NCBI RefSeq assembly: GCF_030380815.1
Contig: NZ_JAUDUY010000003.1
Coordinates: forward strand, 496,001-560,000
Source: Robiginitalea aurantiaca
GTDB lineage: Bacteria > Bacteroidota > Bacteroidia > Flavobacteriales > Flavobacteriaceae
DNA: 64,000 nt
Direction of reading: 5' to 3'
The position numbers and the translations under genes were made by a program. Shown here one piece after another: positions 25,993-34,423 of the stretch (position 1 is its first letter; each line of letters starts with the position of its first letter). The notes below the pieces were generated by a model. It worked only from the letters and a program-made list of their open reading frames with translations. It had not been told where the DNA came from and did no database searches.

Positions 25993-27198
25993 TTACCGAC
26001 GTTTTTTTAGCAGGGCCAGAAGGCCAAATGCGGGTCCCAGAGCCAATATTAAATAGGATGCGGGACTGGAGAAGCTTTCCTGTAAGGCCGCAAGGGATTC
26101 TATACTGATAATGGTAATTGCAAACCCAATGCAGGTGACAACAGTTAGCCCTGTGCCTTTTTCCTGCAGTTTGGCATTTCGGGCTACAAGAGTTGAAAAA
26201 AGGGGGGAATCCGCGATCACAACCATTCCCCATAACATCATAAAAGTAAGGAAGCCCACTTCGTTTGGCCATGAAAAGGCCCATGGCAGTACCAGGCAAC
26301 AGACCCCGGATAAAAGCAATGCGGCTGAGGCCACTTTTTTTTCCCCGAGGACTCTTGAGAGGTGTCCCGCCAGCACGCAGGCGGGCCCTCCTATACCAAT
26401 TATCAGAAAAGACCAGATTGAAATCTGGAAATCTGCCTGTGGATTTAACTCCTGGTAAGTGGAGAGAATTAAAGGGACAAAGGCCCAGAAGGCGTAGAGC
26501 TCCCACATATGTCCGAAGTAGCCATAGGCAGCAGAGCGAAATGCGCTCCTGTCAAATACCCGGATGAGTGCACTCAGATCCAGGCTTGGCATGCGTTGAC
26601 GAAAAGGCCCGTCCGGTAAAAATGCAATCAGTATTCCTCCGAGCAGGGCGATCAGCGAGGTGATACCCACCACCATTTGCCATGAAAGGGTATTGCCAGT
26701 ACTGATAAGTAAATGGGGGAATGCGGTGCCGAGGACCAGTGCACCAACGAGGTACCCAAGGGAAGTCCCCAATCCCTTATTGTAATAATCCGAAGCAATC
26801 TTCATTCCAACAGGGTAGATCCCGGCCAGAAAAAATCCGGTCATAAATCGGAGTCCCATCAGGCTGTAGGCGGTATTCCCCTCCCATATCATCCCCAAAT
26901 TACATAAGGCTCCCAAGAGTGCAGAAATAAAGAAAACCCTGGAAGGTGAGAACCTGTCGGCCAGGGTTAAGAGTGCAAAAACAAGCGTTCCGATGATAAA
27001 ACCCAGTTGCACTGCGGACGTGAGATGTTGTAGGGCATTCACCTGGAGGGCAAAGGCGTCTGAGAGTTCCCTGAGTATCCCGTTGGAGGCAAACCAGAGG
27101 GAAGTGCCGCAAAATTGCGCAAATACGATCAGTGGCAGGATGTACCACGGTTTTTCGTGATGCTTTTCTTCCCTTGCGAATTCCTGAAGTTGGTCCAC
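25993..27198 (-). CDS. MFS transporter
   Basis: 401 residues with about twelve hydrophobic helices. The loop between helices 2 and 3 reads LTLADRFSPSRVF, an MFS-type motif A variant. A glycine/proline-rich region, GPACVLAGHLSRVLGEKK, marks the second half. Substrate unknown. The start is the ATG at 27198. Convergent with the FGE gene, 60 nt between stops and no strong terminator seen. Confidence 0.88.
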   Translation of the reverse strand: MDQLQEFAREEKHHEKPWYILPLIVFAQFCGTSLWFASNGILRELSDAFALQVNALQHLTSAVQLGFIIGTLVFALLTLADRFSPSRVFFISALLGALCNLGMIWEGNTAYSLMGLRFMTGFFLAGIYPVGMKIASDYYNKGLGTSLGYLVGALVLGTAFPHLLISTGNTLSWQMVVGITSLIALLGGILIAFLPDGPFRQRMPSLDLSALIRVFDRSAFRSAAYGYFGHMWELYAFWAFVPLILSTYQELNPQADFQISIWSFLIIGIGGPACVLAGHLSRVLGEKKVASAALLLSGVCCLVLPWAFSWPNEVGFLTFMMLWGMVVIADSPLFSTLVARNAKLQEKGTGLTVVTCIGFAITIISIESLAALQESFSSPASYLILALGPAFGLLALLKKRR

Positions 27199-27327
27199 GA
27201 CTCGATATTAAGGATTTTTGGCGAATGTCCGATTATTGGGGTAGTGGTTAAATATGTTGAGAAACCTGACAAGATAGCATCATCCCTGGGATAATATGCG
27301 TCGTAAATTGGTTTAAAACGAAGTATC

Positions 27328-27498
27328 ATGAAGAACATCAAAGCGAACTATCTGATTCCGTGCCTCGGAATGGCCGTTATCTGGAACGACTACACCTCAA
27401 CCTTAAACACCAAAGAAGAGAAGGTCCTTTTAATTTATCACCTGCTCATTGTGGGTCTGCTCATTGGGGGCGGTATAGTGCTCTGGCTGATTCGGTAA
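27328..27498 (+). CDS. small membrane protein, hypothetical
   Basis: 56 residues, read directly from the ATG at 27328 to the TAA at 27496-27498. The C-terminal half is one transmembrane helix (LLIVGLLIGGGIVLWLIR); the N-terminal part carries KANYLIPCLGMAVIWNDY. It fills most of the 349-nt gap between the MFS and flavin reductase starts. I do not recognise it, and no consensus promoter was seen directly upstream. Confidence 0.55.
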   Translation: MKNIKANYLIPCLGMAVIWNDYTSTLNTKEEKVLLIYHLLIVGLLIGGGIVLWLIR

Positions 27499-27499
27499 G

Positions 27500-27532
27500 T
27501 TGATGTACAAACTGCTGGTAACCGTATCTTTG
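27500..27532 (+). promoter_or_regulatory. promoter of the flavin reductase gene
   Basis: TTG (27500-27502), a 22-nt spacer and TATCTTTG (27525-27532) fit the Bacteroidota consensus. The start point would be near 27537, about 11 nt before the ATG at 27548. This rules out the earlier in-frame TTG/ATG codons at 27500/27503, which lie inside the promoter. Confidence 0.65.
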
Positions 27533-27547
27533 TTACAAATCAAGTAT

Positions 27548-28186
27548 ATGGAATCTAGCTTTGACCTTGATGCACTGATGCAGATGGAGGGTCGCTACCG
27601 CGCCAACCTGATCAATAAGATTGCAGGATATAAAACCGCAAACCTCATCGGGACGCGATCGGCATCAGGCCTTGAGAATCTCTCTATTTTCAATTCGGTA
27701 GTGCATATCGGAGCCAACCCGCCGTACCTGGGGTTTATCCTAAGGCCCACTACTGTGGAACGACATACGTACGAGAACATCAGGGAGACCGGGTTTTATA
27801 CGATCAATCAGGTTACTGGAGCGATGCATCAGCAGGCGCATATGACATCGGGGAAATATCCGAGAAGCGTTTCGGAGTTCGAGGCCTGTGGACTCAAACC
27901 GTTTTACCATAAGGGATTTGAGGCTCCATTTGTTGCCGAAAGTGCTATTAAGATCGGACTGGCCTACGAGGAGGAACACCGGATGCGTTGTAACGACACC
28001 CGTCTTGTTATAGGCAAAATAATCCATTTGCGGCTACCCGAGGGGACTATTTGCGAGGATGGGGATCTTGCCCTGGAATCCCTGGACACCGCAGCTATTG
28101 GAGGACTGGATACCTACTATCTCGGGACAAAACTAGGCAGATACGCATATTCCCGCCCGGGGGAGGACCCCAGAAGAATCAGCTGA
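27548..28186 (+). CDS. flavin reductase-like (flavoredoxin) family protein
   Basis: 212 residues starting MESSFDLDALMQ at 27548, a start set by the promoter just upstream. The split-barrel FMN-binding fold is recognised from KTANLIGTRSASGLENLSIF, GANPPYLGFILRP, RHTYENIRETGFYTIN and a late HLRLPEGTI segment. Family members bind FMN and supply reduced flavin or act as flavoredoxins; the partner is unknown. Cytoplasmic. Ends 21 nt before the convergent CIA30 gene. Confidence 0.85.
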   Translation: MESSFDLDALMQMEGRYRANLINKIAGYKTANLIGTRSASGLENLSIFNSVVHIGANPPYLGFILRPTTVERHTYENIRETGFYTINQVTGAMHQQAHMTSGKYPRSVSEFEACGLKPFYHKGFEAPFVAESAIKIGLAYEEEHRMRCNDTRLVIGKIIHLRLPEGTICEDGDLALESLDTAAIGGLDTYYLGTKLGRYAYSRPGEDPRRIS

Positions 28187-28207
28187 TTGGAATCCCTGCC
28201 GGTTCTG

Positions 28208-28744
28208 CTATTGCTCAAGGCGAATTTCATCGATCAGCAATTCAAATTCTTCGGCTTTCTTATTGCCGATCAAAATACCGATCTCCTCAAGGGAGGACGC
28301 TGCAAAATCAGGCAGGTTCAGGCGACTGCCCCGAAAGACTGCGTACATGGTATTTAAGGGCAGTTTCACATCCTGCCATTCCCCTGAAGTATCGAAATAA
28401 CTCACATAGGAATAGTAGTCTTGTTTATTGGCCTTAATGCGAAACTGGTAGCGTTTGCCGTCACCTTTGATGCGCAATACCAGATAGCGATATCCTTTTA
28501 GGTCTGTTGGGCCGCAATCGTAGCGAATGGACGAAAATCCCCCATTATTTTCAAGGGATATGCGACCGGAAAACACCCCATAACCCTTCTGGTCCACCAG
28601 AAGGTTTCCTTGTGACCGACCTCCCATAACGCCATCATTCACAACATACCAGCTGCTCAGTGGAACTCCGGATTGAAAGTTGAAAATGGGCTTCGAAGTC
28701 ATTGACAAAAGAATACAGACCAGCAGATGTATAAGTATTTTCAA
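28208..28744 (-). CDS. CIA30 family (NADH:ubiquinone oxidoreductase intermediate-associated-like) protein
   Basis: 178 residues. An N-terminal hydrophobic segment (MKILIHLLVCILLSM) is probably a signal peptide. The CIA30/galactose-binding-like domain has the typical WYVVNDGVMGGRSQG, NNGGFSSIRYD, RYLVLRIKGDGKRYQFRIK and a terminal ILIGNKKAEEFELLIDEI. In mitochondria the family helps complex I assembly; in Bacteroidota the exported versions have no shown role. Downstream of the coiled-coil gene on the same strand. Confidence 0.85.
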   Translation of the reverse strand: MKILIHLLVCILLSMTSKPIFNFQSGVPLSSWYVVNDGVMGGRSQGNLLVDQKGYGVFSGRISLENNGGFSSIRYDCGPTDLKGYRYLVLRIKGDGKRYQFRIKANKQDYYSYVSYFDTSGEWQDVKLPLNTMYAVFRGSRLNLPDFAASSLEEIGILIGNKKAEEFELLIDEIRLEQ

Positions 28745-28803
28745 ACCAATACTTCAATGTATAAGGTGTTGAGCTAAAGATACGCTATTTCTCCAAGGCC
28801 TTT

Positions 28804-29190
28804 TTACATATAACGGGTCAGAAACGCAAAAAATTCCTTCTTCAAATTTTGAAACAACTCGCGCTGCATTTCCATTTCTTCCCTAAACTCCAAATGGTTT
28901 TTAAACAGTATTGTGTCCATGGAATTCTCTCCCTTTTTGCTTTTCCCAGCAATTTGGTGTTCGTGGGCTTCTATTCCTTCCAGGAACTCATTTATCCTGC
29001 CTTCATGGAGGATAAACTCGTTTTGAAAGTGTTCCAATTGCATAAGAACATCCCGGTCTGTCCATCGGGTGACGAGTTCTTCAAGCCGGTTTTTGAAAGA
29101 TCGCATTTCATCCTTGCTAAAAAGCAATTCACTTTTCCAGCGTTCGTGTTCGAAGTGTAGATCTGAATTATAAATTACGGTAGTTTCCAT
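28804..29190 (-). CDS. coiled-coil protein, hypothetical
   Basis: 128 residues, no family recognised. Strongly charged and helical almost throughout (FSKDEMRSFKNRLEELVTRW, EFREEMEMQRELFQNLKKEF), with a short flexible break around 80-90 (HQIAGKSKKGENS). No signal peptide or membrane segment, so probably a soluble cytoplasmic coiled coil. Upstream of CIA30 by 59 nt on the same strand. Confidence 0.6.
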   Translation of the reverse strand: METTVIYNSDLHFEHERWKSELLFSKDEMRSFKNRLEELVTRWTDRDVLMQLEHFQNEFILHEGRINEFLEGIEAHEHQIAGKSKKGENSMDTILFKNHLEFREEMEMQRELFQNLKKEFFAFLTRYM

Positions 29191-29224
29191 TTAATTTGTA
29201 TTTAAGTTCAACCAGGAAATGATC

Positions 29225-29243
29225 CAGGGGAATGCTTCCCCTG
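29225..29243. repeat. short perfect inverted repeat upstream of the coiled-coil gene
   Basis: CAGGGGAA (29225-29232) and TTCCCCTG (29236-29243) form an 8-bp stem with a TGC loop, 35 nt before the start codon at 29190. It could be an operator or a leader hairpin. The rest of the 219-nt gap is AT-rich without a gene. Confidence 0.5.
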
Positions 29244-29398
29244 ACATGAAATTAAAGGTATGACCGACCTTGAAAACACCCTATGATCTGGGTCAGTCGT
29301 TTTTGTCTTGTGGGTTGATATTTGAATGTGTTAGATTTTTTGGTTTTGTGTAAGGCGCGGATCAATACGTGCCTTTTTACATTGGATTAAACCTATTG

Positions 29399-29406
29399 TA
29401 TATTTG
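29399..29406 (+). promoter_or_regulatory. -7 element abutting the DUF2490 start codon
   Basis: TATATTTG ends 3 nt before the ATG at 29410. If used, transcription would start within a base or two of the ATG, giving a leaderless mRNA. The alternative in-frame TTG at 29404 lies inside the box and is rejected as a start. Confidence 0.45.
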
Positions 29407-29409
29407 AAA

Positions 29410-30264
29410 ATGCACTATGAGGCTCTTTGGTCAAAAATCCCCATCGCGAAAATAGCCCTGAGTTTATTGGGGGTAATGTGCTACCTGCAATCAGTGAGTG
29501 CCCAGGATTCTATCGTAGATCAGGAAGTCGAAGTCAATGGACAGGCATGGCTGGATTACAACTTCAGAACTGCGATGAAAGACTCCCGATTTCTGAGTAC
29601 CCAAGTGGGATTCCGAACGATTAATCCGGCCATATTTAACAGGTTTCTGGGTATCTCAACGCTTAATTTGCGTGCAAAAAGCTGGTTTAAGAGGAAACAG
29701 GAAGGTGCAGAGCCCTGGATTCGAAGTTACCATCTTGGGGCTGGGATTATTTATACCAACAACTTCAATGAGGACAATAACTTTGAATTTCGATTGATTC
29801 AGGGGATGAAATTTGCAATTCCGACCATTAAGGGGTTTAAGATCTATAACTACAGCCGGATCGAAGAGCGCTTTCAGTATTCTTTTGACGGGTTGGGATG
29901 GGATACGGGGTTCAGGCTGAGGCATCGGTTTTCGATTACCATTAGTTGGAAAAAGCACTATTTGCATTTTACTGAAGGGTTTTATTTTCCCATTTCAGCC
30001 GAACTGTTTTTCAATCTCAAGAGAACGGACCGCTTTAATGACCTGATCCGATTATCCCCGGGCATCGGGTATAAATTTGAGAACGGTCTCAAGCTGGAAT
30101 TATATGCCATTTACAATCGCACCCGGAATTTGACGGAAACCAATAATGCTTCGAATGACCTAATCCTCAGGTTACGGATATTCAAAGAAAAACCAAATCA
30201 GCTGACGCCCCTTGCCCCGGCTAATGAATTTGATGAATCCGGTTCCGGAGACCAGAATAACTAG
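29410..30264 (+). CDS. DUF2490 family outer membrane protein
   Basis: 284 residues. A signal peptide ends near SVSAQ (residue 32), and the mature part is an amphipathic beta-barrel with alternating aromatic strands (WLDYNFRTAM, FEFRLIQGMKFAI, RFQYSFDG, LKLELYAIYNRT). This is the DUF2490 pattern, a Bacteroidota barrel family of unknown role. The C-terminal tail after the last strand is short and acidic. The start at 29410 is set by the signal peptide. A hairpin immediately follows the stop. Confidence 0.82.
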   Translation: MHYEALWSKIPIAKIALSLLGVMCYLQSVSAQDSIVDQEVEVNGQAWLDYNFRTAMKDSRFLSTQVGFRTINPAIFNRFLGISTLNLRAKSWFKRKQEGAEPWIRSYHLGAGIIYTNNFNEDNNFEFRLIQGMKFAIPTIKGFKIYNYSRIEERFQYSFDGLGWDTGFRLRHRFSITISWKKHYLHFTEGFYFPISAELFFNLKRTDRFNDLIRLSPGIGYKFENGLKLELYAIYNRTRNLTETNNASNDLILRLRIFKEKPNQLTPLAPANEFDESGSGDQNN

Positions 30265-30307
30265 TGCCATAAAGGAAGTAATATGTGAACAGGCTTCCTT
30301 TTGGGCA
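30265..30307 (+). terminator. hairpin after the DUF2490 gene, possible weak terminator
   Basis: AAAGGAAG (30271-30278) pairs with CTTCCTTT (30294-30301), extended by TGCC/GGCA at the base (30265-30268 and 30304-30307). The stem starts right after the stop codon. There is no U-tract beyond TTTT, so RNA stabilisation is as likely as termination. A second stem, ACCTCTA / TAGAGGT, lies between 30307 and 30340. Confidence 0.5.
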
Positions 30308-30367
30308 CCTCTAGGTCTACACCGGCATTGCCTCCGTAGAGGTACACAGGAGAATTTGGCAGGGTTG

Positions 30368-30375
30368 TACCTTTG
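30368..30375 (+). promoter_or_regulatory. candidate -7 element upstream of the DUF502 gene
   Basis: TACCTTTG matches TAnnTTTG exactly, 75 nt before the DUF502 ATG; the -33 TTG is not at the usual spacing. It would give a leader of about 70 nt. Confidence 0.4.
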
Positions 30376-30450
30376 GGATTTATCTTAAATTGAGGTTCAT
30401 GTTCAGATTAGCGCGTTAAATCCGTATTTTGAAAAAAAATCCGACCCATT

Positions 30451-31026
30451 ATGAATCCAGCCATCCGATTTATTCGCACCACAATAACCGGGGGTATCCT
30501 GTTTCTGCTTCCCCTAATAATCCTGTATTTTATTTTTGAAAAGGCCTATTCGATCCTAGAGGTGATTTCTGCCCCGATTTCAGCCAAAATTTCAGAATCC
30601 ATCCTCGGATTTGATGGCAGTGCACTGATTACCATACTGCTTTTGATCTTTATATGTTTTGCCGCAGGGTTGCTCTTTCGCGCTGAAAAAATCAAGAAAG
30701 TCGTTCAAAAACTTGAAGAACGGGTATTGATATTTATTCCGGGATATTCACTGATCAAATCCATCACTGCGGATTCACTCGGAGAAGAAATTGAAAATAA
30801 ACTAATTCCAATTCGCATTGAGGATGGGGAAAACTGGCTCCTTGGATTCCTTATTGAAGAAGGAAAGACCCACAGTACGGTCTTCCTTCCGGATGCACCC
30901 AGATATGACGCTGGGGAAATTCGTATCATGCCTTCGACCAGTGTCGTAAAGTTGGATATCAGCGCGAATAAATACACCAAGGTGATCAAATCCTATGGGG
31001 TGGGCGCCATCAATTGGGTGGAATAG
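30451..31026 (+). CDS. DUF502 family membrane protein
   Basis: 191 residues. Two N-terminal transmembrane helices (about 12-32 and 55-75), then the conserved DUF502 segment with IPGYSLIKSITADSLGEE, FLIEEGKTHSTVFLPDAP and IMPSTSVVKLDISA. The family is widespread and uncharacterised. Convergent with the SnoaL-like gene, 19 nt between stops. Confidence 0.85.
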   Translation: MNPAIRFIRTTITGGILFLLPLIILYFIFEKAYSILEVISAPISAKISESILGFDGSALITILLLIFICFAAGLLFRAEKIKKVVQKLEERVLIFIPGYSLIKSITADSLGEEIENKLIPIRIEDGENWLLGFLIEEGKTHSTVFLPDAPRYDAGEIRIMPSTSVVKLDISANKYTKVIKSYGVGAINWVE

Positions 31027-31045
31027 GTTAGGCTGTTGCCACAGG

Positions 31046-31555
31046 TCAGCGTTGTATTGGCGTGGAATGCAATTGCTGTAGTTTCCATTGCCCGTTTTCT
31101 TTTACCGCAATCGCGCTTTCCAGCCATTGTGCCGTACCCAGGGTATCGGACCCCTGAACCCAGGTCCCGTAATTCTGATAGGCTACCCAGATGTTTCCCG
31201 GACTCTGGACAGCTTTAACGTATTTGAAGCGGTTTAGTCTTTGGTACTTCCCTTCCAGCATTCGTTTTTGTTCGTCCAGCAAATAATTGGCAATAGAATC
31301 ATTGTTCCATACCATGCCAGCTTCAAGCAGGATAAAATCCTCTGTGTGAAAAGTTTTGATGCGCGAAGTGTCTAACTCAGACCAGATGCCTTCGAAGGAA
31401 GACTCAATCAGTCGTTTTACGGAGTCAATTTCTGATGGGTTTGCAATTGCAGCAATCTCATCCTGCGGTTGGGATTCCGCTTTGGTGCCGGTTTCACAGG
31501 CAGAAAAAAGAATAGCGATCAGTAAAGTGGGAAGGAATTTCATAGGGTTCTTCAT
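31046..31555 (-). CDS. SnoaL/DUF4440-like (NTF2-fold) lipoprotein
   Basis: 169 residues from the ATG at 31555. This codon or the one four residues later gives the lipoprotein signal (MKFLPTLLIAILFSAC); an upstream in-frame ATG at 31588 would add a charged stretch before it. The rest looks like an NTF2/SnoaL-type cone fold: EIDSVKRLIESSFEGIWSEL, FHTEDFILLEAGMVW, NIWVAYQNYGTWVQGS and QWKLQQLHSTPI. Function unknown; many relatives bind small ligands. No promoter seen. Confidence 0.75.
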   Translation of the reverse strand: MKNPMKFLPTLLIAILFSACETGTKAESQPQDEIAAIANPSEIDSVKRLIESSFEGIWSELDTSRIKTFHTEDFILLEAGMVWNNDSIANYLLDEQKRMLEGKYQRLNRFKYVKAVQSPGNIWVAYQNYGTWVQGSDTLGTAQWLESAIAVKENGQWKLQQLHSTPIQR

Positions 31556-31733
31556 ATAAAAGAGGCTCATTTCCTTTTTCATTCTCATAAGCGATCTTAA
31601 CTACTCAATCGTTTTGTTTTTGAAGGCATCAATTTTCATCCCACATATTTTTGGCGTGTTCCCTGGGATAACAAGGTATTACGTACAATTAAAGCAACCG
31701 GGAATAAATTTCAAACAAATGGCTGGTGTAAAA

Positions 31734-31757
31734 AAAAGGGCGCATTAGCGCCCTTTT
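31734..31757 (-). terminator. intrinsic terminator after the sulfatase gene
   Basis: Palindrome AAAAGGGCGC-ATTA-GCGCCCTTTT (31734-31757), extended on the minus strand by a longer T run (complement of 31731-31737), 23 nt after the sulfatase stop. Confidence 0.9.
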
Positions 31758-31779
31758 CCAAATGCTGTTCAGATTATTT

Positions 31780-34158
31780 CTAATTCGGAATGCTAATCGT
31801 TACTTTATCGACGTAACCTGTGAATTCCGATTCTTCTACATCCTGGAATACCAAATCGGCCACCTGGGTAGCGTCATCTTTTCCGACATCTGCGGTCTCG
31901 TCAGCAGAAAATACTGCGGGTATCGTTTTTTCCACCCTACCCTCTGCGACCAATTCGCCGTCCACAAATATTTTGGCAGTACCGCCTTTGCCAATGCCGT
32001 CACCGTCGTAGTCGAACTGTAATTTTATTTCTGCTTTGTCCGCTTTGATCGCACTAGGTGCACTAATCGTAAAGCGTTCAAGTCCGAAATAGTTATACGT
32101 GTAAGCGGGCTTCCCCTTATCCATGTAGAGTGCCCAGCCACCGAACTTGCCGCCCTGACAAAGGATAATTCCCTTGTCCCTGCCCTCCAGGGAAACCTCT
32201 GCTACGATCGTTTTGGAAGTGTTTTTTACATTTAAAAACGTATTTTCTAAAATACCTTCCATGCCCTGTGCCAGGGTAAGTGTTTTGCGGTCTCCCATGA
32301 GATCCGGGCGACCTGCAATCTTCGCATTGAATCTTTCATACAACCTGTCATCCAAAGGATAGACATTGTTTTCAATGGCTTCTTTTTCAAATAAATCCTG
32401 CATCTCCTGTAGCTTTTCGGGATTGGCTTCTGCAAGGTTGTTTACAAGACTAAAGTCTTCATCAATGTTATAGAGTTCCCATTTTTCATCTGCAAAGGCA
32501 GCCCTTGGTTTACCCACCCAGGGAACCATATGAACAACCCGTGCCAACCAACCATCACTATAAATGGCACGGTTTCCGAACATTTCAAAGTACTGGACTT
32601 TATGCCTGTCTTCTGCATCCGAATTATCCACCGCATAAAGCATACTCACGCCATCCATAGGAATTTGTTCCACGCCGTTTATCGATTTAGCTTCAGGCAA
32701 CTTGGCCGCTTCTAAAACTGTGGAGGCTACATCGTTAACATGGTGCCATTGGTCCCGTATTTCTCCTTTCGCCTCAAAACCATTTGGCCAGTGCATGACC
32801 ATTCCGTTTCGGGTTCCCCCGAAATCCGCAGCCATTTGTTTGGTCCATTTAAAGGGCGCGTCTGTTGCTACCGCCCAGGCTGCTGACATATGTGGAAATG
32901 AATTTGGGCCTCCCCAATCATCCGCATGTTCCAACATGCTTTCAACGGTTTCTTCGTCAAAAATCCCATTGAGGTGAACCAATTCATTATAAGTCCCCTC
33001 AAGGCCGCCTTCAGCACTCGATCCATTGTCTCCCATAATGTAGATAAATAAGGTATTGTCAAGTACGCCTACCTCATCAATGGCATCGACCAGTCTTCCT
33101 ACTTCATTATCCGTGTGTTCCGCAAATCCGGCAAATGTTTCCATCTGAATAGCAAATAAGCGCTTTTCATCAGGTCCCAGGGATTCCCAATCCTTAATAT
33201 CCGAAGGCATTGGCGCCAATTGAGCGTTTTCTGGAATGACACCCATCTCTTTTTGGCGGGCGAATGTTTCTTCCCGAAGTTTTAACCATCCTGCGTCAAA
33301 TCTGCCTTTGTATTTTTCTATCCATTCATCTGGGGCATGATGCGGGGCATGGGTTGCCCCGGTGGCGTAATAGACCATAAATGGTTTTTCAGGGGTCATG
33401 GCCTGTTGGAACTTAACCCACTCTATGGCCTCATTGGTCATGTCCGTTGTGAAGTGGTAATCGGGATCGTCTTTTTTCAACACTTTGGTGACTCCATCGA
33501 AGATCACAGGATCCCATTGATTTGTTTCCCCTCCGATAAATCCATAAAACTTATCGAAGCCAGAGTTGGTAGGCCATCTCGTGTAAGGTCCGGACACAGA
33601 AACTTCCCATGTAGCTGTTTCATGCCATTTTCCAAAAGCAGCTGTGCTATAGCCATTTTGTTTTAAGGTCTCCGCAAAATATTTTGCGTTGTCCGGACGG
33701 ATCCCCTGATTCCCATAAAATCCTGTAGCTACCTCCATTACAGATCCCACGTTTACGTTGTGGTGATTCCTTCCCGATAGCAAAGAGGCCCGGGTGGGTG
33801 AACAGAGTGCCGTCGTGTGAAAACGGTTAAACCGTAATCCATTATCTGCCAATTTATCAAACGTCGGCGTATTGATAGCTCCGCCAAAGGTGCTTGTAGC
33901 TCCAAATCCGATGTCGTCGATTAATACAACCACGATGTTCGGCGCACCTTCGGGGGCATCCACTACAAATGGGTCTGGTTTTACCGCATCCCTGGCGTCC
34001 ATAACGGTGATGGGGTCGTGAGGTGGGGGTTGAATCGGTAAGACTGTACGATCCATTTCATATGTTCCGGACGCAATATTTTTCTCCTGTTCGGTTGATG
34101 TATTGCAACTATACAATACACCAACTATCAAGCATAATCGAATCAGAATTGTTTTCAT
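31780..34158 (-). CDS. arylsulfatase-type sulfatase, lipoprotein
   Basis: 792 residues. A lipoprotein signal (MKTILIRLCLIVGVLYSC, Cys18) is followed by the alkaline-phosphatase-fold sulfatase domain. The metal site is visible in VVLIDDIGFG (77-86) and the later YIMGDNGSSAEGG. The formylglycine motif is CSPTRASLLSGR (Cys119), a Cys-type site that needs an FGE or anSME for activation; an intact FGE is encoded at 24865-25932. The size and NHHNVNVG following the motif resemble the Pseudomonas AtsA-like group. The C-terminal 200 residues are beta-rich and may form an accessory domain. The substrate (alkyl, aryl or glycan sulfate) cannot be told. Confidence 0.95.
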   Translation of the reverse strand: MKTILIRLCLIVGVLYSCNTSTEQEKNIASGTYEMDRTVLPIQPPPHDPITVMDARDAVKPDPFVVDAPEGAPNIVVVLIDDIGFGATSTFGGAINTPTFDKLADNGLRFNRFHTTALCSPTRASLLSGRNHHNVNVGSVMEVATGFYGNQGIRPDNAKYFAETLKQNGYSTAAFGKWHETATWEVSVSGPYTRWPTNSGFDKFYGFIGGETNQWDPVIFDGVTKVLKKDDPDYHFTTDMTNEAIEWVKFQQAMTPEKPFMVYYATGATHAPHHAPDEWIEKYKGRFDAGWLKLREETFARQKEMGVIPENAQLAPMPSDIKDWESLGPDEKRLFAIQMETFAGFAEHTDNEVGRLVDAIDEVGVLDNTLFIYIMGDNGSSAEGGLEGTYNELVHLNGIFDEETVESMLEHADDWGGPNSFPHMSAAWAVATDAPFKWTKQMAADFGGTRNGMVMHWPNGFEAKGEIRDQWHHVNDVASTVLEAAKLPEAKSINGVEQIPMDGVSMLYAVDNSDAEDRHKVQYFEMFGNRAIYSDGWLARVVHMVPWVGKPRAAFADEKWELYNIDEDFSLVNNLAEANPEKLQEMQDLFEKEAIENNVYPLDDRLYERFNAKIAGRPDLMGDRKTLTLAQGMEGILENTFLNVKNTSKTIVAEVSLEGRDKGIILCQGGKFGGWALYMDKGKPAYTYNYFGLERFTISAPSAIKADKAEIKLQFDYDGDGIGKGGTAKIFVDGELVAEGRVEKTIPAVFSADETADVGKDDATQVADLVFQDVEESEFTGYVDKVTISIPN

Positions 34159-34333
34159 GTCCTTTGTAATTGGAAGGTTATAGGTAAATGTGTGTTTCGG
34201 ATATTTTTGCGCCTTTTTTCAAGCGTATAGAAAGTCGTGAATCCTTTACAAGCTTCTAAGAATGAGAAAAGTTACGAATAAAAAGCTGCTTTTGCCTATA
34301 ACCACCGTATTTACTTTCCATACTACATACGTA

Positions 34334-34360
34334 CAAAATTATAAAAGGCTAGTACTTCAA
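34334..34360 (-). promoter_or_regulatory. candidate promoter of the sulfatase gene
   Basis: On the minus strand, TTG (34360-34358), a 16-nt spacer and TAATTTTG (34341-34334). The spacer is shorter than usual. It would give a leader of about 170 nt to the ATG at 34158. The 265-nt gap (34159-34423) has no gene. Confidence 0.45.
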
Positions 34361-34423
34361 GCCGTGGTATAGGTGAATGGTTGCGGAATAGACCATTGGC
34401 CGTCGAACTATCCGTCCGGTTGC

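Noticed and set aside
28770-28790. TAnnTTTA-type boxes upstream of CIA30, the 36592, 37344 and 38495 starts and the hydroxylase gene
   Set aside because: They differ from TAnnTTTG at the last base and no TTG is at the right distance, so they are not listed as promoters. The recurrence is still worth a matrix search.
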